Shown here: positions 8,688 to 18,591 of the stretch, one piece after another | How positions within the stretch are numbered: the first letter of the stretch is position 1 | How the letters are laid out: each line of letters starts with the position of its first letter | Assembly (NCBI RefSeq): GCF_000306235.2 | Contig: NZ_AKWZ02000003.1 | Span: forward strand, 186,001 to 250,000 | Direction: 5' to 3' | Source: Leptospira fainei serovar Hurstbridge str. BUT 6 | Lineage (GTDB): Bacteria > Spirochaetota > Leptospiria > Leptospirales > Leptospiraceae | DNA: 64,000 bases | The notes under the pieces: generated by a model | Seen by the model: only the letters and a program-made list of their open reading frames with translations | Told to the model about the DNA's origin: nothing | Database searches by the model: none | Translations under genes and position numbers: made by a program

Positions 8688-10919
8688 ATGACGTTTGCTT
8701 GGCTTCGAAATTGGTCTACAAAACGTTTGTTTGGAAAAGAATCCTACGAAGAGGTACGCTCATTTTTGCCGGAGGTCACGTACGATTTTATTTATCGCTT
8801 AGACGTATCGGAGGATTATCAATTTCAAGTCGGTTGGGCGAATGAAAGTTTCTGGCGATTCTTCGGGAAGAAGCCGTTTAATAAAAAAAATAGACTTCCT
8901 ATCGATCGATTATTGAACGTTCATCCCGAAGATAAGGGATTGGTTTCGGAGAAAGTCAAAACACTCCTGACCGGAAAACCTTCAGTTCAAGAATACAGAA
9001 TTTTGAACGAGAACGGCGAGGTACTTTGGATTCGCGATCACGGAAAACCCGTCCTAAATCCCGATACGCATCGGGTGATTCAAATTTACGGATCCATTCA
9101 GGATATCACCTTACGAAAGAAGAACGAAATCATACTTCGGGACCAATTGGATTACATCCAAATTCTACTGGATAGTACCGACGAATGGGTCATCCAATTA
9201 AATCAAGCCGGCATCATTCAATATGTGAACTCCTCCGGTAGGCAGGAGGTTAAAAATCAATTCGGAATATCCCTCTATAAGGGAATTAATATTTCGTCCC
9301 TGCTTTCTCCCGAACACCGGGAAATATTCAATTCGCAGCTCGAGAAAGCCTTTGCGGGAGAGAAAGGAAAATGGCATTTTAGTCGACTGTTCCCTACTGA
9401 AATGAACTCCGAGTTGGAAGTTTCGTTCGCGCCGCTAAAGAAGGAAGGTTCGATAAAAGAAGCAGTCATTTTCCTAAAAGACGTAACTTTACGAACAGTC
9501 TGGGAAACGGCGTTATTAGCGAGCGAAGAAAAATATCGGAAATTGGTGGAAGTGTGTCCCGACGGAATCGGACTTCATTCCGAAGGAAAATTACTTTATC
9601 TGAATGAAGCCGGCTTAAGAATATTAGGATATTCTTCCTTGGAGGAAATCGAAGGCAGATCGGTTTTTGATTTTGTTCATCCGGATTCGCAGAAGGTAGT
9701 TTCGGATAGAATGCTACGCGCTCTTAAATTTGAAATGCCGTTGCCTCCGATAGAGGAGAAATTTCTCACAAAAGACGGAGGCGAGGTTCAAGTCGAAGTG
9801 ACCGGGAGCGCATTCCAACAAAGGGGCGGTAAGTTCATGCAGGTCATCTTTCGGGATATTTCCGAAAGAAAAAAGTCTCAGCAAGAACTGCACGATTTAC
9901 GCAAAAAAATCATGTTAGCGAACGATAGACTTCGGGCGATTATCGAAGGAGTCAAAGACTCCATTTGCGCCGTCGACATGGATATGCGGGTGATGGCCTG
10001 TAATAGTTCGTTCGAGCTTTTGGTCTGGAAGTTATACGGAAAGAGAATCAGCGAAGGAGATCGTATTCCTGAAATTTTTTTGACCGATCCTGAGGAACGA
10101 AACACGATCATAGAAAATTGGAGCCGAGCTTTGCGAGGAGAGGTTTTTCGGGTCGAAAGAAGAATTTCGGGTCTCGTTAACGAAAATACCGTACTTGAAA
10201 TAAACTATAGTTCTATCAGGGATTTCAGTCATAATTTGATAGGAGCCGCGCAGGTTATCAGGGACGTAACCGAGCGATACCAATACGAAGAAACTTTGCG
10301 GATCTCACTTACCGATAAAGAGGTGATGCTGAAGGAAATCCATCATAGGGTTAAAAATAATCTGCAAGTCGTTTCTAGTCTATTAAGTCTTCAGACAGAA
10401 TTTACCGACGATCCAAAACTAGTTTCGATCATCAAGGAGTGCGAACGACGTATTCAGTCAATGGCGCTCATACACAAAGAGCTATACCAAAACGAATCCA
10501 TTGCGGATGCTGATTTTCAAGAGTACCTAAATAATCTTTTAGTCGCGCTCGTTCAATCGTTCGGGGCGAGTCGTAAAGTCAATTATACCGTGGAATCGGA
10601 CGAGTTGAAATTGAATTTAGATTTTGCAATTCCATTAGCTCTGGTGCTGAACGAACTTGTTTCAAATAGTCTGAAATACGCTTTCCCAGGAGAAAGAACC
10701 GGAAATATCAATATAGGAATTACCCGAAATGAAAGGACTTTAATTATCGAAGTCCGAGATGACGGAATCGGTTTGCCCACCGGGTTCAATATCAAAGAAT
10801 CGGAAAGTCTCGGTCTCCAATTGGTAGGAATGTTGCTCGGGAAACTGAAGGCGGATTGGAATTTGGTCCCGTCCGAGACCGGCGTGCATTATCGAATAGG
10901 GTTCTCCAATCTTACGTAA
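8688..10919 (+). CDS. Multi-PAS sensor histidine kinase, HisKA_2 type
   Basis: A 743-residue kinase from ATG 8688, chosen because AGGA lies five bases upstream; ATG 8649 would add 13 residues without such a site. Four PAS/PAC units follow one another (about 35-150, 160-275, 285-400 and 410-540), with typical PAC ends such as QDITLRKK and RDISERKK. The HisKA_2 domain has EIHHRVKNN, and the HATPase domain has LNELVSNSLKYAF and an intact G1 box DDGIGLP. No membrane segment is evident, so it senses cytoplasmic signals; no cofactor ligand can be named from sequence. It ends 50 bases before the ABC-F gene. Confidence 0.92.
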   Translation: MTFAWLRNWSTKRLFGKESYEEVRSFLPEVTYDFIYRLDVSEDYQFQVGWANESFWRFFGKKPFNKKNRLPIDRLLNVHPEDKGLVSEKVKTLLTGKPSVQEYRILNENGEVLWIRDHGKPVLNPDTHRVIQIYGSIQDITLRKKNEIILRDQLDYIQILLDSTDEWVIQLNQAGIIQYVNSSGRQEVKNQFGISLYKGINISSLLSPEHREIFNSQLEKAFAGEKGKWHFSRLFPTEMNSELEVSFAPLKKEGSIKEAVIFLKDVTLRTVWETALLASEEKYRKLVEVCPDGIGLHSEGKLLYLNEAGLRILGYSSLEEIEGRSVFDFVHPDSQKVVSDRMLRALKFEMPLPPIEEKFLTKDGGEVQVEVTGSAFQQRGGKFMQVIFRDISERKKSQQELHDLRKKIMLANDRLRAIIEGVKDSICAVDMDMRVMACNSSFELLVWKLYGKRISEGDRIPEIFLTDPEERNTIIENWSRALRGEVFRVERRISGLVNENTVLEINYSSIRDFSHNLIGAAQVIRDVTERYQYEETLRISLTDKEVMLKEIHHRVKNNLQVVSSLLSLQTEFTDDPKLVSIIKECERRIQSMALIHKELYQNESIADADFQEYLNNLLVALVQSFGASRKVNYTVESDELKLNLDFAIPLALVLNELVSNSLKYAFPGERTGNINIGITRNERTLIIEVRDDGIGLPTGFNIKESESLGLQLVGMLLGKLKADWNLVPSETGVHYRIGFSNLT

Positions 10920-10969
10920 GTCGGGAAAAAGGTTGCTCGCTCAGTATCTATAGAAAGCTTGTAGAGTTA

Positions 10970-12847
10970 GTGAACTTACTTTCTGTCGATCGCATCTCCA
11001 AAACCATCGGTGAAAAAAATCTGTTTCGTGACGTCAGTTTCGGCATCGACGAGGGGGAGAAGACCGGTCTTCTCGGAATTAACGGTTCGGGGAAGTCGAC
11101 ACTCCTTCGCATTCTTTTAGGCACGGAGGATCCGGATCAGGGAAAAGTCGTTAGAAACCGGACTCTGAAAATTTCTTACCTGCCGCAATTTCCTTCCTAC
11201 AATTCCAACTATACGATTTTAGAGCATGTGCTTTCCGGAATCGGTCCATTAATGGGAACCATTCGTCGATATGAAGACGCTTGTAGCCTGCTCGAAAAAG
11301 GCGGGATCGAAGCTGAAAAAGAATACCAGGAAGCGATGGCGGAGATGGATTCGAAGCAAGCATGGGGGCTTGAATCGGATTTAAAGAATCTATTAAGAGA
11401 ATTGAATATTCCTGATTTTTCGAGAAGAATGGGCGAACTATCCGGCGGAATGGTAAAAAAAGTCGCGCTAGCCCAGGCGTTAACGGAGGAATCCAATCTT
11501 CTGGTCTTGGACGAGCCGACCAATCATTTAGACATAGATGCCATTCTGTGGTTACAGGACTATTTGAAAGAGACCAAAAAAGCGGTTTTATTGGTAACTC
11601 ACGATCGTTATTTCCTGGAGGAAGTGGCCGGAAGAATTCTAGAAATCGAGAGAGGGACGTTTCGAGTTTTTCCGGGCAACTACGATCTGTATCTGGAAAA
11701 AAAAGTGGAGATGCAGATCGTGGAGGAAAAAGAGGAAGTCAAACGTAAATCTTTTTTACGAACGGAATTGGAATGGCTGAAACGACAACCGAAGGCGAGG
11801 GGCACAAAACAAAAAGCGAGAACCGACAGAGTATTGGAAGTGTTGGATCGTAAGAACAGCGGGAAAGATATCGTCCTGGATATTTCAGTGTCCGGAAGAA
11901 GGCTGGGAGGAAAAATATTAGAACTTAAAAATATTAAGAAATCCTATTCTTCTTCTCTTATCGGAGGTTTTTCCTATATCTTTAAAAGCCGGGAGCGCAT
12001 CGGAGTCGTTGGACCGAACGGTGCGGGGAAAACTACTCTTCTGAATATCGTCACCGGTCGGGAAAAGCCTGATTCAGGGGACGTATCTTTGGGAGTGAAT
12101 ACTACGTTCGGCTATTTTGATCAGCTGACTCGCGATTTACCCGGTGAAAAAAGAGTCTTGGATTATCTAAAGGAAGAAGTAGCTCCCACAGTAAAAATGG
12201 CAGACGGATCCTTATGGTCGGCGTCCCAATTCTTGGAAAGGTTCCTGTTTCCGCCGCAACTGCAGATGACGAAGATCGAAAGACTTTCCGGCGGGGAAAA
12301 AAGAAGATTGTATCTCGTCGTTCTACTGATGAAGAACCCGAATTTCCTTGTCCTTGACGAACCTACGAACGACCTGGATATTCCCACTCTTTCCGTCTTG
12401 GAGGATTTTCTGCAGGATTTTCCGGGCGTCGTCTTAGTGGTATCGCACGATCGCTATTTTATGGACAGGGTAGTTGATTATATATTTATAATGGATGGAA
12501 AGGGAGATATCGAGAGGTTCCCGGGAAATTATTCCGAATATCTCGAATACAAGTCTTACCGAGAAAGAAATCCGGACGGAGAAGAACAAAAGATCTCCGC
12601 CGTTTCTAAAGATTCGCCGTCCGTAAAAAAGAAAGGACTCGGTTATCAAGACAAGCGTAAGTTGGAAACGCTGGAAAAGGAGATCGCGGAGTTGGAGTCG
12701 GAAGAACGGATTCTTGTCGAAACCTTACAATCCGGAACCGCGTCTCCCGAGAAAGCGAAGATCTCCGGAGAGAGATTAACGAAAATCCAGGAAGAGCTCC
12801 TTCGGAAAGTCGGAGAGTGGGAAGACCTAGCTTCCAAGGAAGTCTAG
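10970..12847 (+). CDS. uup: ABC-F family ATPase, Uup type
   Basis: A 625-residue soluble protein with two ABC domains and no membrane domain. Domain 1 has Walker A GINGSGKST, signature LSGGMVKK and Walker B LLVLDEPTNHLD; domain 2 has GPNGAGKTT, LSGGEKRR and FLVLDEPTNDLD. A charged linker joins them, and the last 80 residues form a coiled coil as in Uup. ABC-F proteins act on ribosomes or, for Uup, also affect transposon excision and branched DNA. GTG 10970 is preferred because the family begins just before the first beta strand; an in-frame ATG at 10856 lies inside the preceding kinase gene. The stop overlaps the convergent lipoprotein gene at CTAG. Confidence 0.88.
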   Translation: MNLLSVDRISKTIGEKNLFRDVSFGIDEGEKTGLLGINGSGKSTLLRILLGTEDPDQGKVVRNRTLKISYLPQFPSYNSNYTILEHVLSGIGPLMGTIRRYEDACSLLEKGGIEAEKEYQEAMAEMDSKQAWGLESDLKNLLRELNIPDFSRRMGELSGGMVKKVALAQALTEESNLLVLDEPTNHLDIDAILWLQDYLKETKKAVLLVTHDRYFLEEVAGRILEIERGTFRVFPGNYDLYLEKKVEMQIVEEKEEVKRKSFLRTELEWLKRQPKARGTKQKARTDRVLEVLDRKNSGKDIVLDISVSGRRLGGKILELKNIKKSYSSSLIGGFSYIFKSRERIGVVGPNGAGKTTLLNIVTGREKPDSGDVSLGVNTTFGYFDQLTRDLPGEKRVLDYLKEEVAPTVKMADGSLWSASQFLERFLFPPQLQMTKIERLSGGEKRRLYLVVLLMKNPNFLVLDEPTNDLDIPTLSVLEDFLQDFPGVVLVVSHDRYFMDRVVDYIFIMDGKGDIERFPGNYSEYLEYKSYRERNPDGEEQKISAVSKDSPSVKKKGLGYQDKRKLETLEKEIAELESEERILVETLQSGTASPEKAKISGERLTKIQEELLRKVGEWEDLASKEV

Positions 12848-15303
12848 AGACAGTTCGAATTTAGTTCAAAGGCTCCGACGGATATAGCGTTTGATCCCAA
12901 CGGCTGCAACGGATAAGCTGTTGTTGATCTGACGGTGGAAGTCAGATCTAAGTTGAATAAAGGTAGGTAAGCCGCCGGAATTGCAGGCGTTACTCCCCCG
13001 TACATGGAAGTACAAGGCATAGTCGTTGAGGAAGGCGTTCCTAATGCTCCGGGAGTTTTCGGGAAGAAAACGAAATCTTCCGATGTGGCAGCTATAAAAT
13101 TCGGGTTAGCATTATACGAATTGGCAAAATTACCGACGGGTGGAAGTGTCGGCGCCGAACAGATAGTCGACGAAAGCGTAAAATTACCGCAAACCGAATA
13201 TTGTGTGCCTCCGATGATCGCCTGGATGTTCGTATATAGATTATTGCCTCGTACTATCGATCCGGCGGCCGGCAAATTTCCGATCGCTAATCCCACTCCG
13301 TTACCTGGAATAGATCCCGATTTTCCGAATATCTGATTATTGTAAATACTGTACGGAAGTCCTGCAAGACTTTGGGCTACGATTCCTGTGGCATTACCCA
13401 ACGCGCCCGACGTCGCATTACCGAGATAGATGCTATTATTGAAGATGAATAGATTCGTCGGATCCGCGGAACTAGTCGCCTGAATTCCGAATGAGATAAC
13501 TGGAAGAATCGCCGCTTGATTCAAATATTGAATTCCGTTAATTTCATTATTAGCGATTGCAGCCATATTCGCGGCGCTGAAGTTTTGGACGATCACTCCC
13601 GAGCTATAACCGGTCGGTGCGGATTGCATTCCGTTAATTCGATTATAAGCTAAAACTACGGAGGAGCTATCGATTACCGCGCCGGCGGATACGTTTCTTC
13701 CGGAGCCTCCGTAGATATAATTATAAGCAACTGCCACGTTCGCGTTAGCCGTAATATAAATTCCGACTTTTCCGCCGAGGGCCGCACTCGCGCCCGATTG
13801 ACCGCCATCCAGAATATTCTCCGCGATTCGTATCTGCCCGGGACCTGCAGTTCCTCCGATGAGTATTGCCGCGGAAGCGTCCGCGTTCGGTAATGCTTTC
13901 ACAACAAAACCGCTAAATTGAATGAAGTCGGAAGCCGAAGTCAGTGCGGTAGTAGTTATAAGAACAGGGGTGCAAATACTTCCGGGATAGGCTCCCGCGC
14001 AAGGCTGATTATCAGAAATGATTGATGGATTGTTCTTTAAATCCTGAACGGTGAACGTCGAATCATAGCTGCCTAAAACGGAAGTTTTCGCATTCAATAC
14101 GATCTGGTCGGTGAGGGTTACGTTGATCGGGTAGGTCGATCCACCTTGCACAAGGACATAGCAAACCGCACCGGTTGCGTTGCAGGCGGATACGCCCTTC
14201 TGAATCGTTTTACATTCGGTCGAAATTGAATTACAGTTATTTAAATCGTTTCCGCCTGTAAAAGAAACGTACATAACGTTTGAAGTGACGTTAAAGCTGT
14301 ACCAAACCCCTGTCGGGTTCACTACGGAATTTCCCGCCCCGTCCTTGCAACCGGTCAAGTTCACGAAGACTTGCCCCGCACTAATTCCCCAGTAAGCCGG
14401 AGGACCTGGAGTTAGCTGGATCGTATCGTCGTTAGGCGCCGCTAAGGTGGTGATACTGACGTTTCCCGACCCGATATTTGTTCTCCCGGCTATAACTGCT
14501 GCTCCGTTGATCACGCAGGAATTAATACCGTGAGCGGAAAATTTAATGAAAGCCGAGTTGGATTGGGGAACCAGCATGGAATTAGGAGAAAACGCAATCG
14601 CGCTAAGACAATTTACGTTAATTGTAAATGCGCTATTAGGCATCGTTCCAGGGTTCGGTACGGTAGTGACGGCACAATTATGACCGGCAGGAGCGGATAA
14701 AATTTGAACATTATACGCGTTACCGGCTCCTACTTGATTAGTGAAAGTTTGGGTCCCATTTCCGGTAAAGGCGAGCGTATCGGTAGAATTCTGAATCAAT
14801 AGGGTGGAGGTATTACTCGAGGCAATTCCTACGACGGTAACGTTCAGATTATTGAATGCCTGGGCGCATTGTATTACGATTAACGTGGATGGATAAGTGA
14901 TCGGTCCATTCGGATTATTGATCCTGCACGTCAAATTGCTGGCTGCTGGCGGTCCCGAAAGGATCTGCACGTTATACGAACTTATTGCAGAAACCTGCGT
15001 AGGAAATGTCAATATCCCGTCGGAACTGAAAGTCAACGATTCATTTAAACTATTACCTACGACTAAAGTATTTCCTCCTAAGCCGGTAACCTGGACGTTT
15101 ACGGGTACGGGAGTTGTCGACACGGCCGATGCGGAACTAAACGTGAGAAAATCCATTACGGAACCTTGGACCGGTTTTTTATAACAGCCCGTAAAGAACA
15201 TGGAAAATAATGCGATTATGACGGATCGAAAGGCGACCGATCGGGAAAAGCTATAACATCTACGGATCTTATGCCGTAAATGTAGTAGATAATTTTCTAC
15301 CAT
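12844..15303 (-). CDS. Beta-helix repeat lipoprotein
   Basis: An 819-residue exported protein. A hydrophobic stretch (about residues 26-38) ends in FFTGC, a likely lipobox. Two similar domains of about 80 residues follow (about 70-150 and 150-235), each with a NxLxF...G...F..QV....YNVQILS pattern. The C-terminal half contains a parallel beta-helix of Asn/Gly-rich turns (YNYIYGG, YNRINGM, NNEINGI, NNSIYLG). Such proteins bind or cleave polysaccharide or act as adhesins; no catalytic site can be named. Its ATG overlaps the stop of the upstream gene by seven bases, so it is the last cistron of the cyclase-FecR operon. Confidence 0.8.
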   Translation of the reverse strand: MVENYLLHLRHKIRRCYSFSRSVAFRSVIIALFSMFFTGCYKKPVQGSVMDFLTFSSASAVSTTPVPVNVQVTGLGGNTLVVGNSLNESLTFSSDGILTFPTQVSAISSYNVQILSGPPAASNLTCRINNPNGPITYPSTLIVIQCAQAFNNLNVTVVGIASSNTSTLLIQNSTDTLAFTGNGTQTFTNQVGAGNAYNVQILSAPAGHNCAVTTVPNPGTMPNSAFTINVNCLSAIAFSPNSMLVPQSNSAFIKFSAHGINSCVINGAAVIAGRTNIGSGNVSITTLAAPNDDTIQLTPGPPAYWGISAGQVFVNLTGCKDGAGNSVVNPTGVWYSFNVTSNVMYVSFTGGNDLNNCNSISTECKTIQKGVSACNATGAVCYVLVQGGSTYPINVTLTDQIVLNAKTSVLGSYDSTFTVQDLKNNPSIISDNQPCAGAYPGSICTPVLITTTALTSASDFIQFSGFVVKALPNADASAAILIGGTAGPGQIRIAENILDGGQSGASAALGGKVGIYITANANVAVAYNYIYGGSGRNVSAGAVIDSSSVVLAYNRINGMQSAPTGYSSGVIVQNFSAANMAAIANNEINGIQYLNQAAILPVISFGIQATSSADPTNLFIFNNSIYLGNATSGALGNATGIVAQSLAGLPYSIYNNQIFGKSGSIPGNGVGLAIGNLPAAGSIVRGNNLYTNIQAIIGGTQYSVCGNFTLSSTICSAPTLPPVGNFANSYNANPNFIAATSEDFVFFPKTPGALGTPSSTTMPCTSMYGGVTPAIPAAYLPLFNLDLTSTVRSTTAYPLQPLGSNAISVGAFELNSNCL

Positions 15304-16481
15304 GAAAATTGCACCCCGACCTCGACTCTTTGGCGTAGATATTGCTGATTGGAAGCGGCGAAATAGAGGCCTCCTCCGTCTCTTTCGTTTCTGATAACGG
15401 GCGACCAGGTTGCCGTCTTTTCCGTTCCTTCAATTTTTACTTGTCTCGATCCAGGGAAGAAAGCGGCGTCCGCAAGATTAAGAGCATAAAGGAATGCTAA
15501 TATTCCGATGGAAAGTTCGACTTGATGATAGGAAGAGGAAGCTACGCTATATTTGTTCGGGATTTGTAAATAATTAATCACCGCCAACGGATATACGGCG
15601 ACATTCCCCGTCTGAGCCACGCTATAACCCAGCAACGCGTTCGTTCTACGCGCGGCATCGTAATCTTTTACGGAATGAAGGTACGACTCGCCTTTATAAT
15701 ACGTATAGGCTCCGGCGGCGGCTATTAGAAGCGGAAAGGTATACGATCTAATTTTGGACTTTTCCTGATATATCTGCCCCCATCCAGGAAGCACTGCCGA
15801 TCTTGCGATCGCACCGTAATCGAAACGGAACGGTTCTTTCGGAGTGAATCGTTTCTGTAACGCTGCGAGTCGCTCCGGAGTATCGGCGACGAGTAAGAAA
15901 GCTTCGGTTTCGGTAATTTTGTTTCGAGGGTTTTCCAATCGCAGAGAAAGAATTCCTTCCGGAATTTTCTTCTTATCGAAGGAAACTAAGATCGTATCGG
16001 GATCCCTATATTCTACGGATTTAACCTGGATTTCTTCACCACTAGAATCTCGCAAAGATACTTTCGTGGCATCGGTTAGATATTTACCTTTCAGTTCGAA
16101 AGTTTCCGGAAGGTCTTGACTCAAATACGAATTTTTCGTCGAGGAAGTTAAGACGGGCGGTCGAGAAAGGATGACGTCAAACGGAATCCAAGATGAAAAA
16201 ATGGAGACTCGACCGTATCGGTTCAAAACTCCGATCCGATGTTCGTAAGTTCCCGGTTTCAAATCTACGGTGATTTGTGTTGCAGAGGTCTTTTCGCGAG
16301 TGATTCTTCCGTTCGAGTCTTTGATCTCGACCAAGTATCCGCCCGAATCCGGAATTGCTTTCCATTCCAATTTCACTCCGTCTTCTTTATCTTTGGCAAA
16401 GGTTGAAAACGAACAAAGAATGCAGCCCGCTAGAATGAATAGGCGGATTACTTGAGGATGGGTAAAGCGACTATTCGACAT
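15297..16481 (-). CDS. Exported membrane protein with DUF5683-like C-terminal half
   Basis: A 394-residue protein with a signal peptide (about residues 10-29, ending FSTFAK). Residues 35-105 look like a fibronectin-III or Ig-like beta domain (LEWKAIPDSGGYLVEI), followed by a second beta domain to about 200. The segment ARSAVLPGWGQIYQ near residue 227 is the hallmark of DUF5683-type proteins, followed by two hydrophobic segments. Function unknown. Its start overlaps the FecR-domain gene by 11 bases and its stop overlaps the beta-helix gene by 7, so all are translationally coupled. An envelope role is inferred. Confidence 0.72.
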   Translation of the reverse strand: MSNSRFTHPQVIRLFILAGCILCSFSTFAKDKEDGVKLEWKAIPDSGGYLVEIKDSNGRITREKTSATQITVDLKPGTYEHRIGVLNRYGRVSIFSSWIPFDVILSRPPVLTSSTKNSYLSQDLPETFELKGKYLTDATKVSLRDSSGEEIQVKSVEYRDPDTILVSFDKKKIPEGILSLRLENPRNKITETEAFLLVADTPERLAALQKRFTPKEPFRFDYGAIARSAVLPGWGQIYQEKSKIRSYTFPLLIAAAGAYTYYKGESYLHSVKDYDAARRTNALLGYSVAQTGNVAVYPLAVINYLQIPNKYSVASSSYHQVELSIGILAFLYALNLADAAFFPGSRQVKIEGTEKTATWSPVIRNERDGGGLYFAASNQQYLRQRVEVGVQFSW

Positions 16482-18591
16482 AAATTTCCTTCGGAGTCAG
16501 AATTTCCGGCGCCTTTAAGGTTGCGGATAGAAGAACGTTGAATTCCCGCGATAAAGGAATCGTAGCCCTAACTTTGCCCGTTTCATCCTTATATTTAGCG
16601 CTTAATCTCCACTGATATTTTCCTTCCCTTAGTTTATACAACTCCCGAAATTCGAATGTTTCTCCTCGAATTTCCCGTTTTAGGATCGGTTTCCAATTTT
16701 TTCCTTGGGATTCGAGTAATTCTAAAACGTAAATTTCCGGATTTCCTTGCGTTTCCCAATAGAAAGAAAGACTTTCTTTTTCGTCTAAGTCGATTTTATC
16801 CCGGTCTCTCGGATATACCGGGGTTACGAACGGAGCCGAATCCGAGGTCCGGAAATTTGCCACCGAACTCGAAACGAGAGTTTCTCCGTTAGGAGCCACT
16901 AAACTAACTCTCCAGTAGAAGGAACCCGGCGACGGTAAAGTAACCGCAAGAGCGCCTGACTTCACTTTCGAATCCGAGAGCTTGGTTTCGAAAGACGCGT
17001 CTTTCGCTAATTCGACTCGATAGAGCCCGTTTGGATCGGGTCGGTCCCAACGGAGAACTATTTTTCCATCGGAAGGATGTCCGGATTCCGTGCCGTCTTT
17101 CGGATAGGATAGTTTTACGAAATCGATATGTTTTAGAACGAATTTTTGAGGTAAGGAATCCCTTTTTCCACCGTCTCTCAAATTGCCTCTTACTTTCCAG
17201 AAATAGACGCCTTCTTTCCAATCGAATTCGGGTTTAAGAAAATTGGCGGATACAGTACGAGACAAGAGAATGTTTTTAAATTCGGACTCATTAGAAATTT
17301 CTAAAGTGTAAGATTGAAATTCCTTATTGGCCGACCAGCTGAAAAACGAATTTCCGGTTTTGAAAATCCTTAGTCCGATTTCCTCGTCGGGTAGAGGTCG
17401 ATGTAAACGGGGAGGTTCCGCTTCGGCTAATTTTCTGATCGAAAACGGTATAGCCGCAGAGACTTCTTCGGTAAATCCTTCTCTATCCGAATACATTCTG
17501 ACTCGCGCGAAAAAATTGCCTTCGGATTTCGATTCCCATTTTGCAAAGCCCGATTTGGATTCGGATCTCGATGCGATTTGCTTAAAGCTTGAATCTTCCG
17601 CAATCTCCAACGTGTATTTAGCGGTAGGATCCATGACCGACCATTGAAAACGAATCACGGGAAAATTAGCGGTAAAAGTAAACGTCTCTTTTGCGGCAGG
17701 GGAGAGCAACTTAGGACTGTTCCAAGAAAGGACCCTTAAATTTCTCGCTAGGCTGGATTCATCCTTACCGGTTTTCGGATTTCTTCCGACGACTTTCCAA
17801 AAGTAATTTCCGACGGAAACATTAATCGAAATTTCCGAGCCGGTTGCAGGAATTCGTTTAAGCCCGATCCGGAAAGAAGGATCCTTCGCGATCTCTATGT
17901 AGTAGTTTTTTACTCCGGGTTCCGGTTTCCAGGCAAAACGCAAGGACGAAGTTTCGCCCTTTACAGGCACTGTCGACCCGTCCGCGGGAGCGATTTGTTC
18001 TAATTTTAACGTTCGAACTTCTAACGTATTTCCTTTAAGTTCCGCGGCTTGATTGCCGCTTAGCACGCTTTCGCCGGATGAGGAGATAACCTTAGCCTGT
18101 CCTTCCTTCACTTCCAAATTTAACGCCTTTCCTTCGTCTTTAGATAGTTTTACGTTCGAGTTTGCCAAAGATATCTTTGTATCTCCGGAGCTAATCTGCA
18201 ACTTGCTCGCATCTCCGCTGTTCGTCGCCGATAGAGAACCGGAAACGAAACTGATCTTATCCGTGTCTTCGATAAGAATCATACTTCGTTCACCCATCTG
18301 AATTTCGGTAGAGTTATTTCCGTCTTTGAATAGAAGAACGGCTACAGAGCCTTCCTCGGTGCGGATCGTATCCCTAAAGCGAATCGGATCGCTAGGATCC
18401 AGCTCTTCCCAAACGACTTCCGAATCTAACTTTCTAAGTATCTTAAGCTGCTTGGATTTGAGTTCGCCTACGATCTTATTGTTTCCCGTTTTCGGTCCTG
18501 CGTTAGCGTATAAATAGAGCAAGGAGGAGAAGAGGAGAATCAGTAGTACGAGACCGGTGACTACGAATTTCGCGTCAGTCAAGTATCTCAT
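16471..18591 (-). CDS. FecR-domain protein with repeated beta-sandwich modules
   Basis: A 706-residue protein with one N-terminal membrane segment (about residues 9-29), then a FecR domain (about 55-200) with the pattern [21 protein letters not shown]. At least five repeated modules follow, each holding a W or F-x-W strand and YxLEIAxDxSF (for example [33 protein letters not shown]). The bulk should sit in the periplasm. Classic FecR proteins regulate sigma factors, but no sigma factor or TonB receptor is next to this one, so a structural or glycan/peptidoglycan-linked role is as likely. It overlaps the upstream cyclase by 17 bases. Confidence 0.8.
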   Translation of the reverse strand: MRYLTDAKFVVTGLVLLILLFSSLLYLYANAGPKTGNNKIVGELKSKQLKILRKLDSEVVWEELDPSDPIRFRDTIRTEEGSVAVLLFKDGNNSTEIQMGERSMILIEDTDKISFVSGSLSATNSGDASKLQISSGDTKISLANSNVKLSKDEGKALNLEVKEGQAKVISSSGESVLSGNQAAELKGNTLEVRTLKLEQIAPADGSTVPVKGETSSLRFAWKPEPGVKNYYIEIAKDPSFRIGLKRIPATGSEISINVSVGNYFWKVVGRNPKTGKDESSLARNLRVLSWNSPKLLSPAAKETFTFTANFPVIRFQWSVMDPTAKYTLEIAEDSSFKQIASRSESKSGFAKWESKSEGNFFARVRMYSDREGFTEEVSAAIPFSIRKLAEAEPPRLHRPLPDEEIGLRIFKTGNSFFSWSANKEFQSYTLEISNESEFKNILLSRTVSANFLKPEFDWKEGVYFWKVRGNLRDGGKRDSLPQKFVLKHIDFVKLSYPKDGTESGHPSDGKIVLRWDRPDPNGLYRVELAKDASFETKLSDSKVKSGALAVTLPSPGSFYWRVSLVAPNGETLVSSSVANFRTSDSAPFVTPVYPRDRDKIDLDEKESLSFYWETQGNPEIYVLELLESQGKNWKPILKREIRGETFEFRELYKLREGKYQWRLSAKYKDETGKVRATIPLSREFNVLLSATLKAPEILTPKEIYVE

